Assembly: GCA_015680685.1 (NCBI GenBank)
Contig: MNCI01030420.1
Span: forward strand, 482,018 to 546,017
Source of the DNA: Gnetum montanum
Taxonomy: Eukaryota; Streptophyta; Gnetopsida; Gnetales; Gnetaceae
DNA length: 64,000 bases
Direction: 5' to 3'
Shown here: in pieces, positions 11,540 through 22,499 of the stretch
Position numbering within the stretch: position 1 is the first letter of the stretch
Layout of the letters: every line of letters begins with the position of its first letter
Notes under the pieces: generated by a model
Told to the model about the DNA's origin: nothing
What the model saw: the letters and a program-made list of their open reading frames with translations, nothing else
The model's database searches: none
Position numbers and translations under genes: made by a program

Positions 11540-12690
11540 GTTGATGTTTGGAGGGATTGCCTGACAGATGTCAACAAAGTATGCAAAATACCACAGAGGT
11601 AAAGATGCCAATACCATTCATCAGCTATTTCTCAAATGTTGCTCTGTCAAACCTGGAAGTGCGAAGGTTGGAAGCGTAAGAAGTAGAAGAGGGATTTTAC
11701 AACTATGAGGGAGAGAGGTTTGGGGAAGACTCAATTGTGAGCAAGATACCTCGAAAACATGTTATTAGATAACTTCTTGATGGTGTTTTCGTGAGAGGTT
11801 ACATTGTTGCACTGTCTATATGGGACTTGTCTGGGCGAGTTGTGTTACGCCCATATGGCCTAGACAAGTTGCGTTTTATCCATTTTTCCTGGGTGAGTTG
11901 TGTTACACCCATTTTTTTGGATACAAATGTATTCCATGAGGTGAGTTACATTATGCTAGTTTATGGACGTGATGGTTATCATGTGTGAAAGGCTCCTTAT
12001 ACGTTTACATATTGTACAAACGGGAGGAGAAAGTAAAGGTAGTGGAAAGGATAAGAGAGGAAAAAAGTAAGGTAAGATGTCTAGAGGGGAAAGGCAAGGC
12101 CTACACTCCCAAGTAGTTAAGCTAGTCCAAGCAGCCACCTTGGAAAATTGTGACGCCTTGCCCTCCTAGTGAATGCATGCTTGAACAATGCTATTGTAGC
12201 AAGTAACCTACAAAATTCAACAAAGAACAAAAGCAACGGTCCTAACCGCTGGGGAGGCTATTGAAACAAGTATCATCTGAAGCAGAAAGAGGAGCACATG
12301 CCATGAAAGGGGAACCATAGCAAAAAAGGTGAGGGTTCCTTTGTTGACATCATGGCTCAGGAATTCACCATCGACAGCCAGGTTCATCTTGTCCATTTGA
12401 CTAGGCAAAGAACCAGTTAGATGAATTTGAGAAGCCAAATCTTGATGGTAGTGGTAGCTGGAGGCAACCAAGGCTATGGGTGACCATAGTTTCCTTGGGG
12501 CTCAAACTGGTGATGCAGGCCTTGCGAGCTACAATTGTTGAGCGACCATTATGGTGGCAGCTCCACGGGGTCAGTAGTATGCCCTTCAGTATATCTGAGG
12601 AATCTGTAAAATGCCAAGGGAAGTGGTGTTGTGTTTGTTCCAATGTAAAAATGGTTAGGCCTATTTATTTCGTTGATGGTCTATTGGCAG
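11540..12690. other. Element C 3' noncoding region
   Basis: About 1.15 kb between the PPT and the first hairpin array, with no coding region I can support. It contains two related inverted repeats around AGTTGTGTTA: GGGCG/CGCCC (11833-11852) and GGGTG/CACCC (11891-11910). The arm change in one is compensated in the other. Element D has a related, shorter version near 37950. Confidence 0.55.
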
Positions 12691-12694
12691 ATCC

Positions 12695-13085
12695 TAGTTT
12701 TAGGTCTTGGTAGACCATTGTTGCTGGTTTTAAGTCCCAACGGACCATGGTCTCGGTTTAAAGTCTGGGCAGACTGAAGTGTGCTAGTTTTACGTTGTAG
12801 TGAATGGTGGAAGAGCTCGTTTATGGTCCTAGCAGACCATGTTGTGGGTGTTAGTTTTGTGTCATGACCTAGGGACAAGTTTGTGCTGGTTTAACATCTC
12901 AGCAGATGGATGCTTACCTTGCTAGTTTTACATCGTGGCGGATGGTCGAAAGCCTTGCCAGTTTAGCGTCGTGGCGGATGCGTGCAAGAAATACCAATTT
13001 TACATCGTAGCGGACATGTACAACATTTCTAGTTTTACATCATAACAAACGTTTGTTATAGCACTAGTTTTACGTCGTAGCGAAT
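12695..13085. repeat. Hairpin-motif array C1 (between 3' noncoding region and integrase)
   Basis: About eleven irregularly spaced copies of a motif: CTAGTTTTA, a 4-6-base arm, a 4-6-base loop, then the complementary arm. Clear stems are GGTCT/AGACC (12703-12716), GTCC/GGAC (12734-12745), AGTCT/AGACT (12762-12775), ATGGTC/GACCAT (12823-12840), CATCT/AGATG (12895-12908), CATC/GATG (12931-12944) and GCGTC/GATGC with one G-U pair (12966-12981). The arms differ between copies but remain complementary. Confidence 0.8.
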
Positions 13086-13119
13086 GATTATTACCTTGTG
13101 TTCTAGCCAAGTTGATGTC

Positions 13120-14260
13120 TAAATGTGGTACTGCTTCAAGTACATATGATTCACTAGGTTTGCAAGCTCGTTGCCATTGATGTTTGCTAGCCTGAATGCT
13201 TCGTTGTCATATGTGTTGAAGACCGGGAAGAGGCCTTCCTAGTTTGCAGAGAATTTACTCACTAGTTCACGAACAGCTTTGAAGACCAAGTCTCCTTTCT
13301 TGATCAATCGCTGATGCAGGTTACAATGATGCTTCTACCTTTGCTTGTCCTAATATTTTTCAATGCTATTAAGTGTCTGGATGCGTTTCTCCTTCACTAA
13401 GTCTAGATCCATGATCCTGGACTCATTTTGTTAAGCCTCATTTATAACCATGGATAGGACCGTCTGCAATGAAGGAACCTATAGTTCAAGGGGCAACACT
13501 ACTTCAGATCCATAGACTAGGTTATATGGTGTCCTACCCGTAGTTGTTCTGCATGTCATACGATAGGCCCATAGCACGTAGAGGATTTTTTCATGCCATC
13601 GTTTCTTGTTGTTGTTGAGCATCTTTTTCAGTAAATTGATAACCACCTTGTTTGTTGCTTATGCTTGACCATTTTCTTATGGGTAATATGGTGAGGAAAA
13701 AATTGCTTAATACCAAGGCTATTGCAAAAAGATTTGGTTTTGGTACTACTAAATTGTAGTCCATTGTCAGTCACAATAGTCATGGGAAGCCCAAACCTTT
13801 TTACTATGTTATCCAAGATAAAATGGCAAACTTGTTGAGATGTAGTCTTCCATAGGGGAATAGCCTCAACCAATTTTGTGAAGTACTTAGTAGCGGTGAT
13901 AATGAAACTATGTCCTACGGAAGACTTAGGCATGATGGGACCTATGATGTCTAGCCCCCATCATTGGAATGGCCAAGTGATCTATGTGGTATGCAACTCA
14001 GTTGGTGACACGTGTATTATATTTTCATAACGTTGGCATGTGTCACATGTCTTAACTTTGGTAAGGCAATCTTGTTCCATGTAGGGCCAATAATACCCTA
14101 AGCATATGATTTTAGCAGCCATGGCTCATGAGGCTATGTGTCCTCCACATAGTCCCTCATGGATTTCGCTAACTATCATTTGTGCTTGGTCATTATTAAC
14201 ATAGGTTAACAATACCCCATCAAAGAAGCACCTACATAGAGTGTTATCCCTAATGATGAT
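13120..14260 (-). pseudogene. Element C integrase
   Basis: The zinc-binding segment (EIHEGLCGGHIAS, about 14126-14170) is followed on the minus strand by the rve core at 13628-13933: SVGHSFIITATKYFTKLVEA carries the first catalytic Asp region (a Thr-Lys replaces the usual Asp-Tyr context, as in D), VTDNGLQFSS retains the second Asp, and the region of the glutamate is frameshifted. C-terminal sequence runs to about 13120. It parallels element D's integrase at 38930-40100. Confidence 0.83.
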
Positions 14261-14399
14261 GTATTGCCTAGCATGCTTGCAAATTGCATCCTTTTGTGTA
14301 GATGTCAACTTGTGTGGTGGTTCGCCATGTAGAAGGTAGTTTTTAATGTTGTCGTACCATTCTACCATTCCTTCCGCACTTAAAGAAGAGATTTGCACC

Positions 14400-14935
14400 A
14401 TTTGGATGATAGGATCTGTACATTCCATCATTAAAGCGGGCAAGGTGGTGAACAAAGGTGGTGGCACATTTAAAGCTAGCATAGCTAGTGCATCAACTAC
14501 GGTGTTCTCACTACACGGCACGTATCGGACGTCAGTCATTGTAAATTATTTTAGAAAATCTTTAGCCATATCACAATAGGGTTGTAGATGCACATCTTTG
14601 CAGGTGTAGACTTTTGTGATCTGATTGACAATGAGAATTGAATCACCTCGGATTGCCAGGTGTTGGACGTTCAGTTCTCTGGTTGCTAACAATCCTCTAA
14701 GGAGCCCCTCCTATTCTTCTACATTGTTTGTATAGGGAAACATCAGACGATAAGCAAATGGGCAAACATCCTTAAGGGAAAGCGTGATGATAGTGGTGGC
14801 ACTACTGCCTCTGGTAGTTGAAGCTCCATCAAAGTGTAATGTCTCTTCGAGGCCTGTTGATATATGGCTTAAACTATGTACATATTCGTCTAGAAATTCA
14901 AGCTCTATCATTGCCTAATCATTAATGGGTGATGC
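14400..14935 (-). pseudogene. Element C archaeal-type RNase H (second RNase H)
   Basis: The second RNase H of Tat-lineage elements, downstream of the Ty3-type domain. The minus strand gives LHFDGASTTRG (first Asp, about 14822-14833), then EEXEGLLRGLLA (Glu), IRGDSILIVNQITKVY (Asp) and VPCSENTVVDALAMLA (last Asp), so the D-E-D-D set is still visible. The TRGSSATTIITL strand and the GDS-NQI helix are typical of the aRNH family. Two stops break the frame near 14540 and 14710. Confidence 0.82.
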
Positions 14936-14939
14936 TACA

Positions 14940-16440
14940 CGTTGGTCAGCTATCGCTTGGCCTTTCGTAGAACATTGGACAATGTAGTGTAAGTCAAATT
15001 TTACTATGATGGATTTCCATCAGGCTATCTTATTGCTCTCATATAAATTATTTGTGATGGCTCGTAGAATGTTTTTCTTGCAAATTCTGTTAACCTGGCT
15101 ATGAAAAAGATAGTGTCTACATTTCTTTAGCACAAAAAACAATGTCAAGTAGTTATGCTATACTTCATTGTACCTCATTTCATATGCAAATAGAGCATGA
15201 CTTAGATAATAGATGGGGATTTCTTACCCATCGTCCCTCTTTTGACACAACAACGTAGCTATGGATATATCTGAACTTGCTAGGTAGATGTAGAAGGGCT
15301 AATCCCTTTGTGGTGGGAAAACCATTGGCAAATGTAATAGCTCTTTCTTTAAGTTGTCAAAAGCACGCTGACAATCCTTGGTCCATTCAAAGTTAACCCT
15401 CTTTTTGAGTAGATGTTTCATGGGATGTAACTTGTCTGTTAACCTCGAGGTGAACCTTCTGGTAAACTATAACTTACCTTGCAACCCACGCAGTTCTTTG
15501 AGGTTTGTAGGCGATGCTAGGTTAACGATGGCCTTAACCTAGTCAGGGTCGACTCGTATGCCAGCCTCCGATACTACAAACCCCAACATGCNATTCTTTG
15601 AGGTTTGTAGGCAATGCTAGGTTAACGATGGCCTTAACCTGGTCAGGGTCGACTCGTATGCCAGCCTCTGATACTACAAACCCCAACATGCATCCAATTT
15701 TGACTTTGAATACATATTTTCTTGGGTTAAGTCATAGGTTGTGCCTGAGACATCATTTAAGGATTATCTCTAAATCCTTTGGGTGATCTACTGACTTCCT
15801 AGATTTAATAGCTATGTCGTCTATGTAGTCGTTCAATCTCTCTAAGAGATAATCACTAAAGATATACGTCATGGCACATTGATAAGTTGCTCTAGTGTTT
15901 TTCAGCCTGAAAGGCATCATGGTATAACACAAAGTTCCCCAGGGGGTCATGAAAGTTGTAGTTAGTTGATGTTCTGGATTGATATGGATTTCATTGTATC
16001 CCAAAAAACCATCCATAAAGGATAGTAAAGCATGTCCAACTGTTGTATCAATAAGTTGGTCAATACTCAGTAATGGGAAATTGTCTTTGACTGTTGCCTT
16101 GTTCAGATCGTGGAAGTATATACAGATGCATATTCCTCCCGTTTTCTTAGAAACAATAATGATGTTTGACACCCAATCTAAGTAATCACCTACACGGATG
16201 AAACCAACTTGATATAGCTTATGATTTCATCACACACTACCAATGCGATTTCAAGCTTAATATTCCATGCTCTCTATTTAACTACTTTGATACACGGGTC
16301 TAACACAATGTTGTGCTATATTAGCCACGGGTCTAAACTTGACATGTCTTCATAGGACCATGCAAAAACTGCAACATTATCTTGGAGAACTCGAGACATG
16401 TTGTTCTACATTTGTTGGTCAAGGCGAGAACTGACCTTTA
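14940..16440 (-). pseudogene. Element C reverse transcriptase and Ty3-type RNase H
   Basis: RT palm motifs are seen on the minus strand at 15753-16172: NIIIVSKKTGGICICIYF, FLGYNEIHINPE, MMPFRLKN and then LNDYIDDIAIKS with the catalytic Y-I-D-D. Connection and a decayed RNase H follow at 14940-15480. A single N at 15592 is flanked by a 98-bp near-duplicate (15494-15591 / 15594-15691), which breaks the frame and is probably an assembly artefact. Element D's equivalent is 40834-42110. Confidence 0.87.
15494..15691. other. Single-N assembly join with duplicated flank
   Basis: The 98 bases at 15494-15591 recur at 15594-15691 with three substitutions, separated only by an N at 15592 and one base. 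A direct duplication placed exactly at an N, within a conserved RT region, is best explained by unmerged contig ends. Confidence 0.85.
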
Positions 16441-16789
16441 GAGTTTTTATTTCTCCTTTGTGCGTAACTACAGAGATCTCAGTGAGGGGATCCTTGGTCA
16501 CATCACTAGCCTCCAGGTCTAGGGTTTGGGCCAAATGTTCTAGCTAGTTTGGGGATATTTCCAAGGCTACTATGGCTATGTCATAGGAGGAGGTGTCAGT
16601 TCCTATCATTGCAAGATCAGGCTATCTAAGGATTTCCCCGTATGGGCCTATTAGGGCCAGGGGCACAAGCAAAGCTTTGTCCATTTGCAAACCGACATGC
16701 AAAACCACCAAGAAAGAAAGTACTTAAATTGTTATTTGTTTGTCAACATGGTGAAATGATACAAGGCTTTAGAGGTACGTGTCAAAAGG

Positions 16790-17060
16790 CTACCAGTTTA
16801 AGGTCTTAGCAGACCATTACAATATACAAAGTTTGTAAGAAAACAATAAGCAAGGTTTCCTAGGTGCTAGGTTAAAGTCCTCGTGGACTATGGCTAAAAG
16901 TATATCGTGGTGTGTCTAGTGTGACAAAACAACTAGTTTAAGGTCTTTGTAGACCGTAATTAATGTGACCAAATTATGAGATGATAAGCTATGCATTAGT
17001 TTAGGATCTTTTCAAACCGTAGTTAATGCGATAACTATGAGATTAATGGCGTGATCTTTA
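16790..17060. repeat. Hairpin-motif array C2 (between RT and antisense gene)
   Basis: Four copies of the AGTTTAAGGTC motif: GGTCT/AGACC (16802-16815), AGTCC/GGACT (16876-16889), GGTCT/AGACC (16942-16955) and a decayed copy near 17000. Same motif as arrays C1 and C3 and those of element D. Confidence 0.8.
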
Positions 17061-17261
17061 TGATTCATGTCGAACTAACATTACTATATTTTGGGAAGGT
17101 TCCATGCTGATTGGACCATGAAAATAGGAAGTTTTCACCATCACACTTATAAGTAGATGGTTTGTCCTCAAGGTAAACTACAAGCATAGCAAAGTTGACT
17201 TAGGCTAAAGTAGAAGGAAAGCGTAAGTAGGAAATTTCATAAAGGTTATTCAAGCATAACA

Positions 17262-20200
17262 ATGGCACCAAAGACTGAACGCAAACACGCCAATTTGGCC
17301 AGGGTTGATGAAGTACAAAAAATTCTAGGGTGAATTTTGAAGGCACTAGTTAAATCTTGGGAGGCTACTCCACTTTCCCAGTAAGTTGTTCTTCACCTTC
17401 TTTGTGTGATATATGCATTGGATCATTTTTGCTGTCATTGTGTTGTAATTTGAATTTGTTTTGAATGTGTGCACTATGCTAGGTGTCGATACCTACTTGT
17501 GCTAGTTACGCTATGGAAGTTTGTAATATTACCCCTATCGCCATTGTCAGAGACAGACCTTACATTTTCATAAGGGTTTGGGTGATCTTGGGTAATATTG
17601 TATAAACACAACATGTAAGTGGTCAGGAGTCTAGGTGTTTTACCCTTGCATAGCACAAGCGGGGCTCTATTGTCTTGCCTATAATGGTCACGTGTTACAC
17701 TAGGGAAATATGTTGTATTACCTTTATCGCCATTATCATAGATAGCCCTTTCACCATCGCAAGGGTTTGGGTAGTTTTGGTAGCACATCTCTAGCATAAC
17801 ATGCTATTTTCTGGGAGTCAAGGTAGCGAGAACCTCGGTGTTGCGTAACAGATTCTTGTGAGCTTTTTTTATTTGTTTTGGTTTTTTTAACATGTCTAAA
17901 CTATTTTCTAATGGTAATGTGTTTTATTGTAAAGGGTCATGCTAAAACCCGTCCTGATCATTTTGGACACTGTGGACGTTCTGTGTTGTCTAAATGTCAC
18001 CGTTGCCAATGTTCCTTCTCCCCATGCTCGTGTAGGGGAAGAGGTGGTTAGGTTTCGAACGGGTGCATGGGAGTTCTTGCAATTTTTTTTGCATAACTTT
18101 AGCTTAATTGTTTGGTCACATCTGTCAACCAAGATAGCCAATGCCATTCTGGAAACGCTGCTGGTTGGATTGACATAGAGCATCTTAATGTTTCTGGTGG
18201 ATAGATCAATCGAGGTTGTAGGTGGAAGGGATCATGAATAGTGCATCAAGGGTTTGAGGTGCTTATGCTGGATATGGGAGATGCCTAGGTTTAATTGTTA
18301 TCATGCCTACAACACGTTGTTCATAGCTCATCATCTCATCACCTATTTTCAAAACTAACCTAGCACCGTGTATTATGTCGGCGGATAAGTGTTGTCAGTG
18401 TGCTATGATTTGTTAACTGCTATCTGATTTTGTGTTAGATGTAAAAAGTTTTCTGTATTTTGTGGCATAGTTTCTTTATTAATGTGAATGGTCTCCAAGG
18501 TGGTATGGACATGTTATCCATGGCCAAAACAACCATAAAGGAATTCACTTCTATCAACAATGTGCACGCTGGTGTCTTGGGACAACTAGGATTTGAAATC
18601 CAACACTACCCTATCTGGTATGCCAAACTCTTTGTCAAGTGTAGAGACTCCGGATGGCTGGATAGGGAGTGGACTTTGGACTGTCCCATCACCATTGAAG
18701 ATGTGCAAGTGAAGTTCCCACCGTTTCTTTTACCTTTTAAACATGGTAATTTATAGTACGCTGATCAACTGTGTGCTCCTACGAGATGAAAATAGTGTTT
18801 AAGATTTTATTTTATTTTTGTTTTTTCTAACTTGTTAGTTGAAGAATCGTGGGAGGTTATGATGATAGCCTTTGTGCATGACGCAGCCACCATCTTCTAT
18901 CACTATGGTGATGTAAATGAGGTGTAATGTTGGCTTTGCCATGGAGCGGCCCCAGCTGCCATAACCAATAACCTCCAGAAAGCTGGACTGATTGAGCTAT
19001 TTCTAGCTATATCCCTCAATGTCCTGGTAGCTAAAATGTTGGCCCTAGTCAACTCCTTCAGCGAACAGGCTGAGCAATTTCACACACACATGCGTAACAT
19101 GCATGTGAGTTTTGATATTAATGCTCAACTGTTTGTCGACTTTTTTGGCATTCCTTCTGATGACCTCCCAGTGGGAGAGAAATCCAAAAAGAGTTCTAAA
19201 CATCATAAGGACATGTAGAAGTGGCTAGGGGCTAAAAAAGAGCCAAAAGGCATCTACGCTGAGAAGATCCATCTAGAGCTGACTAGCACCATCTATTCCC
19301 TCTTCCGTGATCATGCCTTCCCCAAGCTACTCTCCCAAGGAAAAATCCTTGGGATAGAGCAAGATTGGATCATGTAGGAGGTTATGAAAAAGGGGACACA
19401 ATATAACTAGCCAAGCACCTTGTTGAAGGTCTGCAGGATAAAATGATAAAGCTTCGCAAGAAGCTTAAGTCTCGTTTCAACGTGCATTTTTCCTTCTTCA
19501 TAGCTTGTTTGTGGTGTTTTGCTGAGTTCCTGGTGGTTCACAAGGTTGGAGTCTAGGTGGAGTAGGATCGTAACTAGATCTTCAAGCCATGAATTTTTGA
19601 GGTCTTTCACACAGTCTAATCCCAAGATCCTCTTGAAGGTATCGGAGAGTCACTTTCAATAACAGCCAAGGATCGGGTGGTGCGTGCCCTCCAAGGCTGA
19701 GACAGTGTGGGTGGAGAATCCCCTTCTAACATCAGCAGTGTGTCAAAGGGGAAGCACCTGGAAACAAAAATAGTAGCCTCATCAGTTTAGCGGAAAAGTT
19801 GTCATTTGGTTGTGAAATTTTCCTAGACCAACTGGTGAAGAGGGAAGGAAACTGAGCATTAAGTTTTACAGGAGCCAATCCCTGGCTGGTAAGTAGAGTA
19901 ATGTGTGATTAGTTTATGTATATTATGCTACGTATAGACATCATTTCATCATGTAGCACTAATGGGAAGTGAATAAAGTTTTGCTAATTGTGATACGTTC
20001 TACAGGAAGAGGGAAAGATGTGGAGGAACTGACCCCTGAAATAGGGGTCATAGTCTTGCAGGGTGAGGAAGGGGCCCCAGTTTTGGAAAAGGAGGCCCCT
20101 GTTGACAACGTGGACAGTATGCAGGCTCCTATGCTTGAAGGGAAGGCGAACATAGAAGATTCCACGACCGTTTTGGATGGGGTGGAGAGGGAGGAGCAGT

Positions 20201-21098
20201 TCGTCACTGGTGAGTTTGACCACTTACTTAACCTTTCCTCGATGGAAAATCCTCCCCCTATTACCTCTAGGGGTTTGTTGGATAGAAGCTTTGCATTATT
20301 GTAGTGTCTCAAATTTTTCTTTTGTCTACTGTGTTATGCTTAACTCGTTTTGTTTGCATAGTAAGCACTTTTGATAACAGTGGCACACCTTTGTCAGCAA
20401 CCCATACTCAACGTTAGGCTGAGGCCCCCAACACATTTTCCTTCATGGAGGGAATTGTTAACAATATGATAGGCCATTTGTAGTGAATCGATCCTAAGAT
20501 CAATACATCATTGTTGTTACACAAGAATTGTTAAAACTGTCACATTATGTCATCCTATCGCATCTAACTGTCATCTTCGTGTTATAGCATCTGAACATTC
20601 CAGGAACATATGAAAAGTTCCAGGAACAAGTGATAGTGAGTGCCTCCCCTGAGAGAGAGATAACCCTCCCTAGCTGGGAGACCACTGTCCCTTCCTTTTT
20701 TCCTGAGTTGCCTCGGTGGTCTCTTTTGGAGAAGGGGAAGATCAAGGTTGGAACTAATCTAGGAGATGGCATTTGGGTAGAGCTCACTGAGGATGAGATT
20801 ATGCGATGCTTGTCAATTAGCCTGGAACAAATTCCTTTTGCGGCCAACATACATCACAAGTAAGCTATGTGACTGTTGTATTTTTTCTTATGCGTGATTT
20901 TTATTACGACGCTAACATTTGCCTTATGTCAAATTGTAGGATCGGCATGAAGAGGATCTCCATGAGGAGGAGCCTCACAGAGAGGATCACCCCCATGAAG
21001 AGGATTCGCCCAAAGAATATCTTCATGAGGAAGATCCTCATGAGGTGGGTGTGAAGTTGGGTGAAGCAGATGGAGGTCATAACAAGGGGGATGTGTAG
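17262..21098 (+). pseudogene. Antisense multi-exon gene of element C, unrecognised protein
   Basis: Runs opposite to gag-pol, in the interval between protease and RT. I do not recognise the protein. Exon model, by comparison with D: 17262-17380 (MAPKTERKH start, donor GTAAGT), 17935-18384, 18471-18745 (FFINVNGLQ...GWLDREW, KFPPFLLPF), 18839-19888 (ALVNSFSEQ, INAQLFVDFFGIPSD, FPKLLSQGKILG; donor GTAAGT), 20006 to about 20490 (acidic, VTGEFD), about 20590-20859 (KFQEQV, WVELTEDEI), 20940-21098 (Glu/His-rich acidic tail, in frame to TAG). Compared with D it lacks the exons at 46640-49190. The exon 2 donor is mutated (GT to AT at 18385) and there are internal stops, so this copy is dead. Confidence 0.72.
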
Positions 21099-21249
21099 CA
21101 TAGCAATACTGGTCAAGTATTTTTGTTGTAATAAACAGAAGGCAATAAAGAATAACGTTTTTTTGGTTTTTTTAAGTCACTTCATGGTGTTTGTAAAAGA
21201 AAAGTTTTAATTTTTTTATGCAGAAAAAATGCTTTGTTAGAAAGGTTAC

Positions 21250-21430
21250 ACATTTTAGGCCACTATGGGTCGGTGATAGTTTAAGTCCATTTCGAGTCGA
21301 CGATAGTTTAAGGCCATTTTGGGCTTTGCCATCACACATGGAAGAAAATAAATGGAATTACCAGTTTTAGATCGTAGCGGGCCGTAGCAGGCCGTAGCGG
21401 GCCGTAACTAGTTTAAGGTCATTTCAAGCT
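21250..21430. repeat. Hairpin-motif array C3 (between antisense gene and protease)
   Basis: Degenerate copies of TAGTTTAAGGCC...GGGC and AGTTTTAGATCGTAGCGGGCC, with three tandem GGGCCGTAGC-type words at 21375-21410. The position matches array D3 of element D. Confidence 0.65.
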
Positions 21431-21543
21431 GTGGTGAAGAAGCGTAACGGTAGACGATGTAACATGAAATGATAAAGAATGTAAATAGCATAATAGTAAG
21501 TAATGTGGACCAATGTAACCTGTTATGCTAACATGTTTGTTTA

Positions 21544-22140
21544 TTAGTTCCACAGCTCCTTCTTGATCATTCTTAGATTTGGTGATGCGTATGGATGAGG
21601 ATGCTTGTTACACCACTCCTCTATACTATCATCCCCTCCTTGGAAGGGTAATTTAGCCCAAGTCAAGCTTTCATTAGCCACTGTGTTGGCCTGTTCAACT
21701 ATTGGAACAGGGGTTTGATCTTTGAGGATTTCAATGTCTGAACCCTGTTCCATCTTTACGTTGTTGATAGCTTGAGGAGTCATCTTATCATCGTGGATGA
21801 TCACTTCTCCTCCTGAATAGGGCAAGTGGATCTATTGGTGAATAGGTGATGAGACAGCCTTTAGCTGAGCCAACCAAGACCTCCCCAAGTTTAGGTTGAA
21901 GCCAAACATCTCCTCAACAATGATGAACACTACATTTGTGGGGAATTGATCCCCTACTACAAAGTTGATCTGTATAGTTCCCTTAACTTGCACCTGTGCC
22001 CCGTGAAATGACTTCAAGCATGGAATTATCATGGGATTGATCTGGTCGATCAAACCTAGTTTTTCCACTATGAAAAATGGAATGACATTGGTAGCGGCCT
22101 TGTCATCTATGTGTACTCTCTGGATCCTATACTAGTTGAC
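21544..22140 (-). pseudogene. Element C aspartic protease region
   Basis: The minus strand at 21832-22068 reads CLKSFHGAQVQVKGTIQIN and then FGFNLNLGRSWLAQ. The latter is the conserved I-L-G-R-W-L block of Ty3/gypsy proteases. A second segment (21544-21825) is the protease C-terminal extension ending just before hairpin array C3. The active-site Asp segment further upstream is not clear. Element D keeps only the C-terminal part. Confidence 0.7.
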
Positions 22141-22499
22141 CCAGATAGTGATGAACATAGGTGCTCTTGTCACCTGACCCTTTTATGGATCATCCTTAAT
22201 GGACTCATCATGGAATGTCAATTGGGAAGGCCATGGTTGTTTAGCAGGGGAGAAGCATGATCGAATGGATTACTTCTTCATCTGTTGGCAAGCTCTCGTT
22301 CACCGGTATGGACGCTAGCATGCAAACCATGGCTTCACGATACGATTGGGATGTCATCAGCAAGTCATACAGGCTCAACGTTATATTTTTCTATTTGAGA
22401 GCCTGCTTAACTTGCTTAAAAACGTCAAGGAGGTTATGCCCAAAGTTTGGTTGTTTTTTGCCCTTCTCTTCTTCCAGTCATCCTAGGAGACGAATCTCT

